The notes under the pieces are model-generated. The model was given only the letters and a program-made list of their open reading frames with translations, made no database searches and was not told the origin of the DNA. The position numbers were made by a program, and so were the translations under genes. DNA of 64,000 nt from Sphingorhabdus pulchriflava (GTDB taxonomy: Bacteria; Pseudomonadota; Alphaproteobacteria; Sphingomonadales; Sphingomonadaceae), in contig NZ_QRGP01000002.1 of assembly GCF_003367235.1 (NCBI RefSeq), positions 248,001 through 312,000 of the forward strand, written 5' to 3'. Shown here piece after piece: positions 1 through 9,873 of the stretch (the stretch's first letter is position 1; each line of letters starts with the position of its first letter).

Positions 1-935
1 GATGCGCTGAGCAACGATGCCCGATAGACGGTGATCGTCCCAGCGGAAAAGGACGCGCCTATCGGGTCAGTTTCATCGGCCCCTGTGGCGTTGTCGTCCT
101 CTAGGGTGGCGGCAGTCACACAAGTTGATCCCGATAACATCGATCCGGCGACATAGGTCATATTTGCAGGAATAGCGTCGGTTGCCGAAATGTTGGCTGC
201 AGTTCCCGCGCCTGCGTTGGAAATGGTTATGCAATAGCGCACCGTTGCACCCGGCAAGGCTTTTGGATTGGCGCCGCTGATACCGTCGCTGATTACTGAA
301 CTGATCTTGGTCACACCAACGCTTGCAGGGGCAGCGGTAAGGAACAGATCGGACTGAAAGAATGTGCCCGAGTCTGCGTTCAGGCTGTCGCAGATTTCAA
401 GCCGCCACGTACCCGCAGCTTCCTGTCCATTGAATGCTGACAGCGCTTGAAACGGGCGAAAGGTCCTCTGATAAGCGGGTACGACTGTGGCGGCTGTCGC
501 AGTGTCGTTGTTCGCTGTATGATTGGAAATGGGGTTGGCGGCTGCATCGTCAAACAAGACATTCACATTGTCGCGTGTGGTGCCGATATTGTTGATCAAT
601 TGCACCCGCGTACCAACAGGGGACTGCAGGTAGAATTGCAAGTCGCCGCGATAGGTATGCGACATAAGAACGCCGATATTGACGTCTGCAACGGTGTAAA
701 TCTCGCTGACTGTAAAGTTCCTGACCAACGGAGTGGTGCACGGTGTCACAGTCTCGTTCACCGTGCCGTCGGTCGTGTTGGTATATCGAATCTGCGCAAA
801 AGCAGCTTGCGGGAAGCTGCAAAGTGCAATGAACCAAAGACACAAATTCCACCATCGCCGGAACGCATTGCGTTCCGGAGCCTTGGCGGCATCTGGCGAA
901 CCAGGCCGGGCTGGTGGGTGCCGACTGCTGGACAT
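1..935 (-). CDS. Secreted P-domain and DUF11 protein (3' end cut by window edge)
   Basis: An open frame runs from an ATG at 935 to the window edge without a stop (311 codons). The N-terminus has a basic stretch, then a hydrophobic core ending in AAFAQ, a typical Sec signal peptide. The first half after it resembles a proprotein-convertase P-domain (motifs YRGDLQFYLQSP and AGTWRLEICD), a beta-sandwich found on secreted proteases and surface proteins. The second half is a DUF11-type repeat (TKISSVISDGISG to ADETDPIG) closely similar to the last domain of the next gene. By that alignment only about 10-15 residues are missing at the C-terminus. No protease domain is seen, so a structural or adhesive surface role is inferred. 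It probably shares an operon or a duplication origin with the neighbour at 1001-3526. Confidence 0.75.
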   Translation of the reverse strand, partial: MSSSRHPPARPGSPDAAKAPERNAFRRWWNLCLWFIALCSFPQAAFAQIRYTNTTDGTVNETVTPCTTPLVRNFTVSEIYTVADVNIGVLMSHTYRGDLQFYLQSPVGTRVQLINNIGTTRDNVNVLFDDAAANPISNHTANNDTATAATVVPAYQRTFRPFQALSAFNGQEAAGTWRLEICDSLNADSGTFFQSDLFLTAAPASVGVTKISSVISDGISGANPKALPGATVRYCITISNAGAGTAANISATDAIPANMTYVAGSMLSGSTCVTAATLEDDNATGADETDPIGASFSAGTITVYRASLLSA

Positions 936-1000
936 GACAGGCTTATAGCCCAATAGGGTTAATGGCCTGCTAAGCCCTGTTTGCAAATATATCCAAAGAC

Positions 1001-3526
1001 TTAGTTGACAGTGGCGTGAAGAACCATCGCGAAACCCGCCCCAACTGCAAGTGCGGATGTTATACCGGTCACAGTTGTTCCGGCTATACTCATTCCAATG
1101 GGGTCACTTTCGTCCGCGCCGCTTCCGTCATCATCCTCAGCTGTCAGGGTGGCTGCGCAACTGCCGCCCGATGCCATACTGCCCGCAACGAAAGTTACAT
1201 TAGCAGGCAGACTATCGGTCGCAACTACGTTGCTCGCTGGGACCGGCCCGGTATTTTCGACCAAGATGCAATAGCGGACTACGGCGCCGGGAATGGCTTT
1301 GGGGTTGGTAGTGCTCACTCCGTCGCTCAATACACTGCTGATTTTGGTGACTGTCAATTGTCCGGGTTGGCAGGTGTACAAAGTCACATTGTCGATTTCG
1401 AAGTCGTCGGAAGTGCCACCGCCTGGTGCATGGGTAAAGGTCAATGCCCCGGTGCCACTGACTGTGGAGGGCAGATTGATACGCCAGCCAGTATATGTGA
1501 ATTCCGTGATAGTGGTAAGATTGCCCGATGCGCCATTTAGATAGGTAACGCTAGCCGTTGTTCCACCGCTCGGGTCTGTGGTAATCCTTGCATAGGGCGT
1601 GCCTGCTACCGATACGGTCAATTGCGCGCTGGTCGATCCGGTGGCCGGGGCGCCATTGCGCCACCATTGGCTCAGTTGAATCACAGCACCACCGCCCGAA
1701 CCCGGACCGAAATTGAGCCCGCTCAGTCCCGACTGGGTCAATGTGCCCGACGTCGTATCATTGTTCACCGACGCGACGCCAGTTCCCGTCCAGATGGCCG
1801 ATGCGGACCAGTTGGTCCAGCTTGGACCGGTTCCGGATGCGAAAGTGCCATTGGAAATAATCTGCTGCGTTGTCCCCACCGGACAGACGGGTGCTGCCAT
1901 TGCAGTAGCAACCGTAAATCCGGCTGTCGCATAATCATCTTCTGAACTGACGCCATTATTAGGCGTCGAATCGGGGTCGGTCAGCGAACTGGCCGTGACC
2001 TGTGCCACATTTGTGACCGTGCCGGTTGTAGCTGTAACGGTGCCGGTGATGGTGATGGAGGCGCTGGCGCCCGGCGCCAGGCTCCCCACGCTCCACACAC
2101 CTGTGCCGCCATTATATGTTCCAGTCCCTGTGGCACTGACAAAACTGAATCCGGACGGCAGCGTGTCCTGCACGGTGATCCCTGTTGCAGTTTCCGTGGA
2201 TGTCGGGCTGGCGGCGCTAATTACTGTCAGAACATAATTGACAGTGCTGCCGTTTGTTGGATTGCTATTGCTGACAGTCTTGGTCAACGACAGGTCGGCG
2301 CGCTGCGGATAAATGGTTACCTGATAGTCTTCGACTTCGCCGACGGTGGCACGGCCCGTGGGCCCAACACCCGATGCAGCAGACCATCTGAAACGTGCAA
2401 AACGGGTCACCTGTGTTGTGCCTGTCGGTGGTGTGACGGACAAGCGGATGACGCCATTGGCCACACCATCGGTGTCGCCCGCCCCGCCATCAATGGCGTT
2501 GGTGGCAATCTGGTCTCCGGCTGTTGTAAAAACGCCGTCACCGGCCCAGTCGATCCATCCTTGCAGTCGTCCGCCGCTGCCGGTGACTGCTACGTCGATG
2601 GTTGAAGCAACCCCTCGCACCAGCGTGCCAAAGGTTGCGCCATCGTCATTTGCGTCGGATGAGGCCGTTGCGTTGGCGATCGGGCTGGGTGTGACAGGGG
2701 TCGCCAGCACATTGGTGACAGCTGCATTTTCGACCGAAACGCCCGCACCCAAATAATAGCCGCCAACAATGTGGCTTGCAGCAGCGGTCGGATCGTAGCT
2801 GGCAGGGGCATCACCGAAATCTTCGTCGAGCGATACGGTGAAATTCCAGCCGTCCACATTGGTCGCCGTCCCGCTGCCGCCCATCAGCATGTCGAGCTGA
2901 AAAGTGACCGATGTTATTGTGCCATTCATGCGCACACTGCCGCACCCGGCTTTGTTCGTCGTGGTGCAGGAGGGCTGGCCATTGATCGTTGTCGACCGGA
3001 TCTCGTCGCCGCTGATCGAGAGATTGCCATTGCTGTTGGTAACTGTGAACGTCGGCTTCGCCGAAGCTGTCCAACTGGTCATGACCAGCGAGGTATGGAA
3101 CAGAGTTGTGCTGGAACGGTTTGCGCCAAGCCCTGAGATATGAATGATGGGATTGGTAACTGGTTGGCTGAAGGTCAGGGTCATTACGCCGCGGTTGGCG
3201 CAACGCAGTGTTGCCGTCGAGCAGCCGGAGGGGCTGACATCGATTTCGATGGAGTCTGTGGTTGCCGAAATGGCTGGAGAGAGTTGGGCGGATGTCACGC
3301 CTCCAATGGCGTTAAGTGCAATCGCGTCGTCAAAAATTACCGCATTGGAGCCGGAAAGCGTAACCTGCATTGTCGTGGTGCCGGGATAGGTTTTGGTGAC
3401 CGGTCCCGTGCCGCTGCTGCTCGATGGCGTCTGGTTTGCATTGGCGAAACCGGCGCACAGGCACAGGATCGCTGCAAATAGCGCGTGCAGCCAGGTGCGC
3501 AGTTGCGCTCTGGGATCGTGTTCCAT
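1001..3526 (-). CDS. Secreted GEVED and DUF11 repeat surface protein
   Basis: 841 residues from the ATG at 3526. A longer frame begins at a GTG at 3559, but the ATG gives a cleaner signal peptide (hydrophobic stretch ending GFANANQ). After an N-terminal beta-rich part comes a GEVED-type domain (DFGDAPASYDP to VGEVEDYQVTIYP), then a DUF11 repeat (RADLSLTKTVSNSNP onwards), a jelly-roll-like segment, and a final DUF11 repeat that is paralogous to the one in the neighbouring gene. These families occur on large secreted or cell-surface proteins. No LPXTG, PEP-CTERM or other sorting tail is visible; the chain ends where the last DUF11 domain ends. Substrate or partner is unknown. Adhesion or envelope function is an inference from domain types. 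Confidence 0.8.
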   Translation of the reverse strand: MEHDPRAQLRTWLHALFAAILCLCAGFANANQTPSSSSGTGPVTKTYPGTTTMQVTLSGSNAVIFDDAIALNAIGGVTSAQLSPAISATTDSIEIDVSPSGCSTATLRCANRGVMTLTFSQPVTNPIIHISGLGANRSSTTLFHTSLVMTSWTASAKPTFTVTNSNGNLSISGDEIRSTTINGQPSCTTTNKAGCGSVRMNGTITSVTFQLDMLMGGSGTATNVDGWNFTVSLDEDFGDAPASYDPTAAASHIVGGYYLGAGVSVENAAVTNVLATPVTPSPIANATASSDANDDGATFGTLVRGVASTIDVAVTGSGGRLQGWIDWAGDGVFTTAGDQIATNAIDGGAGDTDGVANGVIRLSVTPPTGTTQVTRFARFRWSAASGVGPTGRATVGEVEDYQVTIYPQRADLSLTKTVSNSNPTNGSTVNYVLTVISAASPTSTETATGITVQDTLPSGFSFVSATGTGTYNGGTGVWSVGSLAPGASASITITGTVTATTGTVTNVAQVTASSLTDPDSTPNNGVSSEDDYATAGFTVATAMAAPVCPVGTTQQIISNGTFASGTGPSWTNWSASAIWTGTGVASVNNDTTSGTLTQSGLSGLNFGPGSGGGAVIQLSQWWRNGAPATGSTSAQLTVSVAGTPYARITTDPSGGTTASVTYLNGASGNLTTITEFTYTGWRINLPSTVSGTGALTFTHAPGGGTSDDFEIDNVTLYTCQPGQLTVTKISSVLSDGVSTTNPKAIPGAVVRYCILVENTGPVPASNVVATDSLPANVTFVAGSMASGGSCAATLTAEDDDGSGADESDPIGMSIAGTTVTGITSALAVGAGFAMVLHATVN

Positions 3527-3666
3527 GCTCTTCGCTTCGATTTGGAATTTGTCAGACACAACGTCAGCAATGCCTTCAATTGCTTTATTAATGATAAACA
3601 GTGTCGCGATTCTGCGGCTTTCGAGATGTAAAATCTCGCCAAATCGAACCAGTTTACCCCCGCGCG

Positions 3667-4419
3667 TTAACCTTGATTGGTGGGATTTAGGGCTGTCCAG
3701 ACGGCGATGGCCGCGATCGCCGCAGTGTCGGCGCGCAGGATATTGGACCCGAGCGATACCGCCACCGCCTGCGGATGCGCGCGAATATCTGCATTCTCGT
3801 CATCGCTGAAGCCGCCTTCGGGGCCGATCAGGATGGCCGACTTGCGATGGCTACCAGCCACCAGCACTTCTGCCAGCGGAGTGCCGCCACGTTCATCACA
3901 AAACAGCAAGCTTCGATCTTCTGGCCAATCGCGCAAAAGCGCATCCAGTTTGGACAAGTCTCCTATTTCGGGCAATGCGGTGCGTTCGCATTGCTCGGCG
4001 GCTTCGATCATCTGGCTGCGCAGCCGGTCTTCCTTCAGCTTGTCGGCAACGCAGCGTTGGGTAAGTACTGGAACAAAGCGCGCTATGCCCAGCTCGCAGC
4101 TTTTCTCCGCGATCCAGTCGAGTCGATCTTTCTTGATCAGCGCCTGGCAGAGCCACAAATCCGGTGTCGTTTCGCGCTCGCGCAGTTTCGCCTCGACGGT
4201 TAGGACAAGGTCGCGCTTACCGGTAGCGGTTACGGTCGCCAGATATTCGCCTGTCCGGTCGTCGAATAATTTGACCGGCGCGCCCTCCTTCAGCCGCATC
4301 ACATGCAACAGGTAATGCGCCTGTCCGCCCTCAATGCGCAGCTCGCTACCCTCCGTCAGCGCTTCGTCAACGAAGAGGCGCGGGGTTGAATGCGGGGGCC
4401 AGGCGGGGGTTTGAACCAT
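3667..4419 (-). CDS. rsmE: 16S rRNA (uracil-1498-N3)-methyltransferase RsmE
   Basis: 250 residues. RsmE methylates N3 of U1498 in 16S rRNA of the assembled 30S subunit. The sequence has the N-terminal PUA-like part (RLFVDEAL, AHYLLHVMRLKEG) and the SPOUT knot motifs IGPEGGFSDDE and LGSNILRADTA that bind S-adenosylmethionine. The open frame extends to 4497, but that would overlap the divergent ubiA gene; the ATG at 4419 gives the usual family length and places the conserved PRLFVDE close to the start. It is divergent from ubiA with a 40-base gap that must hold both promoters. Confidence 0.95.
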   Translation of the reverse strand: MVQTPAWPPHSTPRLFVDEALTEGSELRIEGGQAHYLLHVMRLKEGAPVKLFDDRTGEYLATVTATGKRDLVLTVEAKLRERETTPDLWLCQALIKKDRLDWIAEKSCELGIARFVPVLTQRCVADKLKEDRLRSQMIEAAEQCERTALPEIGDLSKLDALLRDWPEDRSLLFCDERGGTPLAEVLVAGSHRKSAILIGPEGGFSDDENADIRAHPQAVAVSLGSNILRADTAAIAAIAVWTALNPTNQG

Positions 4420-4459
4420 CGTGCAAGCATAGCCTTCGACAAGCAGCGGGCAAGGCGTT

Positions 4460-5377
4460 ATGTCAGATTCGATGTCCGCAACCGCTCCCCCAGACACAGA
4501 AATTCAAGGCCTTGTCCGCCTTTTGCCGGTGAGCCTTCGCCCGTTCGCCTTGCTTGCACGCTTTGACCGCCCCATTGGCTGGTGGTTGCTTTTCTGGCCC
4601 TGTGTTTACGGGCTGACACTCGCTGGCGGCGCGTTCAGCCACTGGCATCTGGTTCTCTGGATGCTGCTCGGCGCGATTGCGATGCGCGGGGCAGGCTGTG
4701 TGTACAACGACATTGTTGACCGCGATCTGGATGCCAAAGTGGTACGGACCGCCAGCCGCCCTTTGGCAAGCGGCGCGGCCAGTCTGAAAGCAGCGTGGGC
4801 GTGGCTGTTGCTGCTGTGTGGCGTCGGCCTGCTCGTGCTGGTTCAGCTGCGCATCGAGGCGATTTTCGTCGCCTTGTGCAGCCTCGCACTGGTCGCCGCT
4901 TATCCCTTCATGAAGCGCATCACCTGGTGGCCGCAATTGTGGCTCGGGCTGGTGTTCAGTTGGGGCGTGCCGGTTGGCTGGGTTGCGGTAACAGGCAGGG
5001 CCGATGCCGCCATGCTCTGGCTCTATGGCGGCACGATATTCTGGGTTGTCGGCTATGACACGATCTACGCGATGCAGGATCGCGAGGATGACGCATTGGT
5101 CGGCATCCGTTCAACCGCGCTGCGCATGGGCGAACATATCCGCAGCGGAGTTGCCCTTTGCTATCTGCTGGCACTCGCAGGATGGGGCATGGCGATCTGG
5201 AGCGTGCGACCGCAAGGTCAGGCGCTGGTCGCGCTCGCGCCTGCCGCTTTCCACTTGGCATATCAAATCGCTTCGCTCAAAAAGGATGGGAGCAATGCGC
5301 TCGGCCATTTCCGGTCGAACAAGGTAACAGGGCTGCTGGTTGCACTCGCCTGCCTTGTCGTTGGCGCTTCAGGCTAA
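4460..5377 (+). CDS. ubiA: 4-hydroxybenzoate octaprenyltransferase UbiA
   Basis: 305 residues, with about eight hydrophobic membrane segments. UbiA attaches the polyprenyl tail to 4-hydroxybenzoate in ubiquinone synthesis at the inner membrane. The first aspartate-rich motif is NDIVDRDLD (residues 83-91) and the second is YDTIYAMQDREDD, the two magnesium-diphosphate binding sites of the family. The start MSDSMSA at 4460 precedes the conserved RFDRPIGWWLLFWP segment by the usual distance. The downstream aldo/keto reductase follows after 15 bases and is probably co-transcribed. Confidence 0.95.
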   Translation: MSDSMSATAPPDTEIQGLVRLLPVSLRPFALLARFDRPIGWWLLFWPCVYGLTLAGGAFSHWHLVLWMLLGAIAMRGAGCVYNDIVDRDLDAKVVRTASRPLASGAASLKAAWAWLLLLCGVGLLVLVQLRIEAIFVALCSLALVAAYPFMKRITWWPQLWLGLVFSWGVPVGWVAVTGRADAAMLWLYGGTIFWVVGYDTIYAMQDREDDALVGIRSTALRMGEHIRSGVALCYLLALAGWGMAIWSVRPQGQALVALAPAAFHLAYQIASLKKDGSNALGHFRSNKVTGLLVALACLVVGASG

Positions 5378-5392
5378 AACGGAGGAGAGTTT

Positions 5393-6412
5393 ATGGGCAA
5401 CAGGCGGCTGGGTAAAAGCGCGATTGTCGTTTCCGACATCTGCATGGGAACAATGACCTTCGGGTCGCAGGCGGACGAGGCTGTCGCGCACCGCGTGATG
5501 GACATGAGCCTTGATGCAGGTATCAATTTCTTCGATACCGCCGAAGGCTATCCGGTGCCCCCCGATGTCAAATGGGTGGGGCGGACCGAGGAAATCGTCG
5601 GCCGCTGGCTGAAGGGCAAGAACCGCGATGCCATCATCATCGCCACAAAGGTTTCCGGCCCCAGCCATGTCTGGTTCAAATCGCCCAAGCGCGGCGGGAT
5701 GACGGCACTCGACCGTCGCCAGATTACCGTTGCGGTCGAAGACAGCCTGCGCCGCCTGCAGACCGATTATATCGATCTCTACCAGACGCACTGGCCCGAC
5801 CATGGCACGCCCTATGAGGAAACGATGGAGGTGCTCGACGAGCTGATCCGTGCGGGCAAGGTGCGGATCATTGGCTGTTCGAACGAGACAAGCTGGGGGT
5901 TGATGAAGTCGATCCAGGCGTCGGAACGGCTGGGCGTGGCCCGTTACCAGACGATCCAGAACAATTTCTCGATCAACAACCGCCGGTTCGAGGATGAGCT
6001 GGCGCAAGTCTGCCGCGAAGAAGGCGTCAGCCTGATCCCCTATTCACCGCTGGCTGGCGGGGTTCTTTCGGGCAAATATCAGGATGGGGCACGGCCCGAA
6101 GGCGCGCGCTTCACCCGTTATATGGACATGCTCGATTCACGGCAGGCAACGATGGCCCGCCGATTTGCAGGGCCGCGCGCGCTTGAATCCACCGCGCGGA
6201 TTCTGGAGATTGCCAAGGAAGCAGGGATGTCGCCCGTCACCTTAGCCACTGCATGGTCAAAGCAGCATGATTTCGTCGCCTCGACCATCGTCGGCGTGAG
6301 CACGGTTGAGCAGTGCGCCGAAATCTTCGCTGCCACCGAACTGGTGCTTTCCGACGATGTGATGAAGGCCATCCACAAAGTGACCAAGGAAATCCTCTAC
6401 CCGATGGGGTAG
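5393..6412 (+). CDS. Aldo/keto reductase (Tas-like)
   Basis: 339 residues. It carries the TIM-barrel aldo/keto reductase tetrad in order: Asp and Tyr in FFDTAEGY, Lys in IIATKV, His in LYQTHWPD. The whole chain resembles the E. coli Tas subfamily, NADP(H)-dependent reductases of uncertain physiological substrate. A strong ribosome site (ggaggaga) lies 5-6 bases before the ATG. It follows ubiA closely and ends three bases before the convergent smc stop, so no terminator fits between them. Substrate cannot be told from sequence. Confidence 0.9.
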   Translation: MGNRRLGKSAIVVSDICMGTMTFGSQADEAVAHRVMDMSLDAGINFFDTAEGYPVPPDVKWVGRTEEIVGRWLKGKNRDAIIIATKVSGPSHVWFKSPKRGGMTALDRRQITVAVEDSLRRLQTDYIDLYQTHWPDHGTPYEETMEVLDELIRAGKVRIIGCSNETSWGLMKSIQASERLGVARYQTIQNNFSINNRRFEDELAQVCREEGVSLIPYSPLAGGVLSGKYQDGARPEGARFTRYMDMLDSRQATMARRFAGPRALESTARILEIAKEAGMSPVTLATAWSKQHDFVASTIVGVSTVEQCAEIFAATELVLSDDVMKAIHKVTKEILYPMG

Positions 6413-6415
6413 GGG

Positions 6416-9400
6416 CTATTCCGCCGCCAGCAACTGCTCCGCACCGCCCAGGTCGACGCTGACAAGGCGCGAAACGCCCTGTTCGACCATCGTCACGCCG
6501 AAGAGGCGGTGCATGCGGCTCATCGTCACGGCGTTGTGGGTGACGATCAGATAGCGGGTGTCGGTCTCGCGCGTCATCGCGTCGAGCAGGTCGCAGAAGC
6601 GTTCGATATTGGCATCGTCGAGTGGCGCATCGACTTCGTCGAGCACGCAGATCGGCGCGGGGTTGGTGAGGAACAGACCAAAGATCAGCGCGACTGCGGT
6701 CAGCGCCTGTTCGCCGCCCGAAAGCAACGTCAGTGATTGCAGTTTCTTGCCGGGCGGTTGCGCAAAGATTTCGAGACCTGCCTCCAGCGGATCATCGCTG
6801 TCGATCAATGCGAGGTGCGCCTGTCCGCCGTTGAACAGCGTGGTGAACAGCCGCTGGAAATGCTGATCGACCGTTTCAAACGCAGCCAGCAAGCGGGTGC
6901 GACCTTCGCGGTTAAGGCTGCCAATCGAGCCGCGTAACCGGTTGATCGCCTGAGTCAGTTCCTCGCTTTCGCTTTGCCCCTTCTCGATTTCGGTCTCGAG
7001 TTCGACCAGTTCGTCGGCGGCGATCAGATTGACCGGGCCTATACGTTCGCGGTCGAACTGCAGCTTTTCGAGGCGGCTCGATTCCACCAAAGCGTCGCCG
7101 AGTTCGCTTTCCTCAAAGCCGTGCTTTTCAGGCAACAGCGGTGGCGGGCATTCGAAGCGTTCACCCGAAATCCCGGCCATTTCGCGGCGACGGGCATCTT
7201 GGTTCTCGGCGCGCGCCTCGGCCCCGGCGCGTTGTTCACGCGAGGAGGATACGGCTTCTGCAGCCGTAGCCAATTGGGCTTCGAGCGCCTTCAGCGAGGT
7301 TTCGCTCGCCTGCTCGGCAGCCTGTAGCGCGGCGAGTTTTTCGCCTACCGCCGCCTTGTCAGCTTCCAGCGTGGTCAGTTCGTGCGCGATGATATCGGGC
7401 TTGCCGATTATCGTTTCCAGCTCGCTCGCAATTTCAGCGCTGCGTTTGTTCATTTCGGCGATGCGCCGCTCGGCTTCGCCCGCACGTTCCTGCCAGCCGC
7501 GAATTTCGGCCTGCGCCACTGCACGCCGTTCCCGCTGCTGTGCGATTTTCTGGTCGAGGCCGGAAAGGTCGGCCTGCGCCCGCACGAACAATTGCCGTAG
7601 CGACTCTCCTTCGCTGGTCAGCGCGGCAACAAGTGCACGTTGCTGCTCACCGTCAGGCAGTTCGGCACGCGCCTTTTCGGCTGACTCAAATTCGAGTCGG
7701 GCTTGCGTGGCTTCCTGTTCGGCCAACTCGCTCCGCTCGGCCAGTGCCGTTGCCGCTTGTTGTGCGCGCGTCAGCGCGTCCTCGGCCCGGTCGGCATCGC
7801 GCAGCGCTTGCCGCAGCGCGCCTTCGGTTGCCGACTGTGCCGAAGCTACACGCCTTGCCTCATCCTGCGCCGCAACGATTCGCTCGCCGAGCGCATCGAG
7901 AACGGCGGCCTGTTCATTGGCTTTGGCCTCCGCTGCCGGAATGGCTTCGAGTAGAGCCTCCAACCGGTTCGCGCGCTCCAGCTGTTCGGCGGCCGCCGCA
8001 CCATCATCCTCGGCAGCAAAGCCATCCCAGCGGCGCAGCTTGCCATCGCGGGTGACCAGTCGCTCGCCAATTTCAAGCATCGCGCCATCGTCTGTATCAA
8101 CCACGCGCACCATGGCGAGGCGCAGCGCCAGTTCGCTGGGTGCCTCGACCACATCCGAGAGGCGTTCGCCCGATAATTTTGGTGGAACCGACGTGAAGCC
8201 CTGCCAGCGCCGTCCGATAACTCCGCCAACTGCTGCGTTCAGATCGTCGCCCAACGCCGCCGCCAGCGCGCGTTCATAGCCAGGCTTGACCTTGATGCGG
8301 TCGAGCGCACGATTGTCGCTGCTTTTGGAAGTTGCGCGTTCGAGAGCGTTCTTCTCACTTAGCAGGGCAGCCAGATCGGCCTTGGCACTGGCGAGAGCGC
8401 TTTGTGCGCCATCGCGTTCAGCAACCAGCGCTGCACGTGCGGTCTCGGCGGCTTCGATCGCCATCGCCTGCTGCTCAAGCTCGACCTGCAACCGCCCGGC
8501 CTCGTCGCGAGCTTTATCCCGCACCGTCGCCAGTTCGGCCTCGTCGCCGAGCGCTGACCTCTCTGCGTCGACCCGCGCCTTGTCCCGTTCGGCACGGTCG
8601 ACGCGGGCTCGGGCATTGTTCAGTGCTGCCTCGGCAACCCGCAACTCGGCTTCGGCTCGTGCCTGCTCGGCCACTGCCTTGGCCAGTTTCACTTCGCCTT
8701 CACGCGTTGCGCGTTCGGAATCATCAAGTGCGCGGGTAAGCCGTGGTCGTTCTTCCTCGCTCGCCTTGATTGTCTCGGCTAGCGTTGCGGCTTCAGCCTG
8801 CAACCGCGCCAACGCCTCGGCGGCGTCATGGGTCAACTTGCCCTCGCGCGCGCCATCCTCTTCGATGCGGCGGCCTTGCGCGGTGAGGTCTGCCTGCCGT
8901 TGGATCAGCCGGTCGCGTTCACCGGTCAGTTGGATGAGCCGGTTCGATAGATCACTCGCTGCATCGCGTGCCGCCATCGCTGCAGCCCGGTCATCGGCCA
9001 GCTTGCGGACAGCATCCTGCTGCTGTTCGGCCAAAGCGCGCTGGCGGATCGAGGCTTCCTCGACCGCTTTGCCAGCTGCGTCGGCTTCCGCCTGTGCAGC
9101 TTCCGCCGATGCTTTGGCCTCTCGCCAGCGAACGAAGATCAGCCGTGCTTCGGCCTGCGTGATCTCGCCCGACAATTTGCGGTAACGCTCGGCCTGCCGC
9201 GCCTGTTTCTTCAGGCTTTGCGCGCGCGCATCCATATCGCCCAATATCGTCGACAGGCGATTGAGGTTGGTCTCTGCCGCACGCAATTTCTGCTCGGCAT
9301 CTTTGCGGCGCACATGCAGGCCAGAAATCCCAGCCGCCTCTTCGAGCATCATGCGCCGTTCTTGCGGCTTGGCGGAAATGATTGAGCCGATTCGACCCTG

Positions 9401-9844
9401 ACTGACCAGCGCAGGGCTGTGCGCACCGGTGGCAGCGTCAGCAAAGATCAGCGCGATATCCTTCGCACGCACATCGCGGCCATTGGCGCGATAGGCGCTG
9501 CCCGCGCCACGTTCGATCCGGCGGACGACTTCGAGTTCCTGATCGTCGTCATTGGCAATTACGCCGGGAATGTTTTCGTCTGGGCCATGTTCGGCGAGCA
9601 GCGTGACCTCAGCGAAATCGCGCGACGGGCGTTGCGCGGTGCCGGCGAAGATTACATCTTCCATCCCGCCGCCACGCATCGACTTGGGCGAGTTTTCGCC
9701 CATCACCCATCGGAGGGCCTCTAGCAGGTTCGATTTACCGCAACCATTGGGGCCGACCACACCGGTCAGCCCGGCCTCGATATGCAGCTCGGTTGGCTCA
9801 ACAAAGCTTTTGAAGCCTGTCAGTTTGAGCCTTTTAATCCGCAT
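6416..9844 (-). CDS. smc: Chromosome segregation protein SMC
   Basis: 1142 residues, usual SMC length. The N-terminal head has the P-loop GPNGCGKS (residues 31-38). Long heptad-rich arms flank a hinge region near residues 500-600 (GYERALAAALGDDLNAAVGG). The C-terminal head has the ABC signature LSGGEQ (about 1041) and Walker B VLDEVDAPLDD. SMC dimers with ScpA and ScpB load at parS and compact and separate chromosomes. The gene sits directly downstream of two DsbA-like genes and DUF721 on the same strand, an arrangement I associate with sphingomonads. The ORF contains very many Ala, Glu and Arg codons, which create long spurious frames on the opposite strand. Confidence 0.97.
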   Translation of the reverse strand: MRIKRLKLTGFKSFVEPTELHIEAGLTGVVGPNGCGKSNLLEALRWVMGENSPKSMRGGGMEDVIFAGTAQRPSRDFAEVTLLAEHGPDENIPGVIANDDDQELEVVRRIERGAGSAYRANGRDVRAKDIALIFADAATGAHSPALVSQGRIGSIISAKPQERRMMLEEAAGISGLHVRRKDAEQKLRAAETNLNRLSTILGDMDARAQSLKKQARQAERYRKLSGEITQAEARLIFVRWREAKASAEAAQAEADAAGKAVEEASIRQRALAEQQQDAVRKLADDRAAAMAARDAASDLSNRLIQLTGERDRLIQRQADLTAQGRRIEEDGAREGKLTHDAAEALARLQAEAATLAETIKASEEERPRLTRALDDSERATREGEVKLAKAVAEQARAEAELRVAEAALNNARARVDRAERDKARVDAERSALGDEAELATVRDKARDEAGRLQVELEQQAMAIEAAETARAALVAERDGAQSALASAKADLAALLSEKNALERATSKSSDNRALDRIKVKPGYERALAAALGDDLNAAVGGVIGRRWQGFTSVPPKLSGERLSDVVEAPSELALRLAMVRVVDTDDGAMLEIGERLVTRDGKLRRWDGFAAEDDGAAAAEQLERANRLEALLEAIPAAEAKANEQAAVLDALGERIVAAQDEARRVASAQSATEGALRQALRDADRAEDALTRAQQAATALAERSELAEQEATQARLEFESAEKARAELPDGEQQRALVAALTSEGESLRQLFVRAQADLSGLDQKIAQQRERRAVAQAEIRGWQERAGEAERRIAEMNKRSAEIASELETIIGKPDIIAHELTTLEADKAAVGEKLAALQAAEQASETSLKALEAQLATAAEAVSSSREQRAGAEARAENQDARRREMAGISGERFECPPPLLPEKHGFEESELGDALVESSRLEKLQFDRERIGPVNLIAADELVELETEIEKGQSESEELTQAINRLRGSIGSLNREGRTRLLAAFETVDQHFQRLFTTLFNGGQAHLALIDSDDPLEAGLEIFAQPPGKKLQSLTLLSGGEQALTAVALIFGLFLTNPAPICVLDEVDAPLDDANIERFCDLLDAMTRETDTRYLIVTHNAVTMSRMHRLFGVTMVEQGVSRLVSVDLGGAEQLLAAE

Positions 9845-9873
9845 GCTGCCCCCGCTACGCTGCCCCTAGCGGA

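Noticed and set aside
7029-9185. Long plus-strand frames (416 and 299 codons) opposite smc
   Set aside because: Low-complexity Ser/Ala/Arg chains that mirror the smc codon pattern; no family seen.
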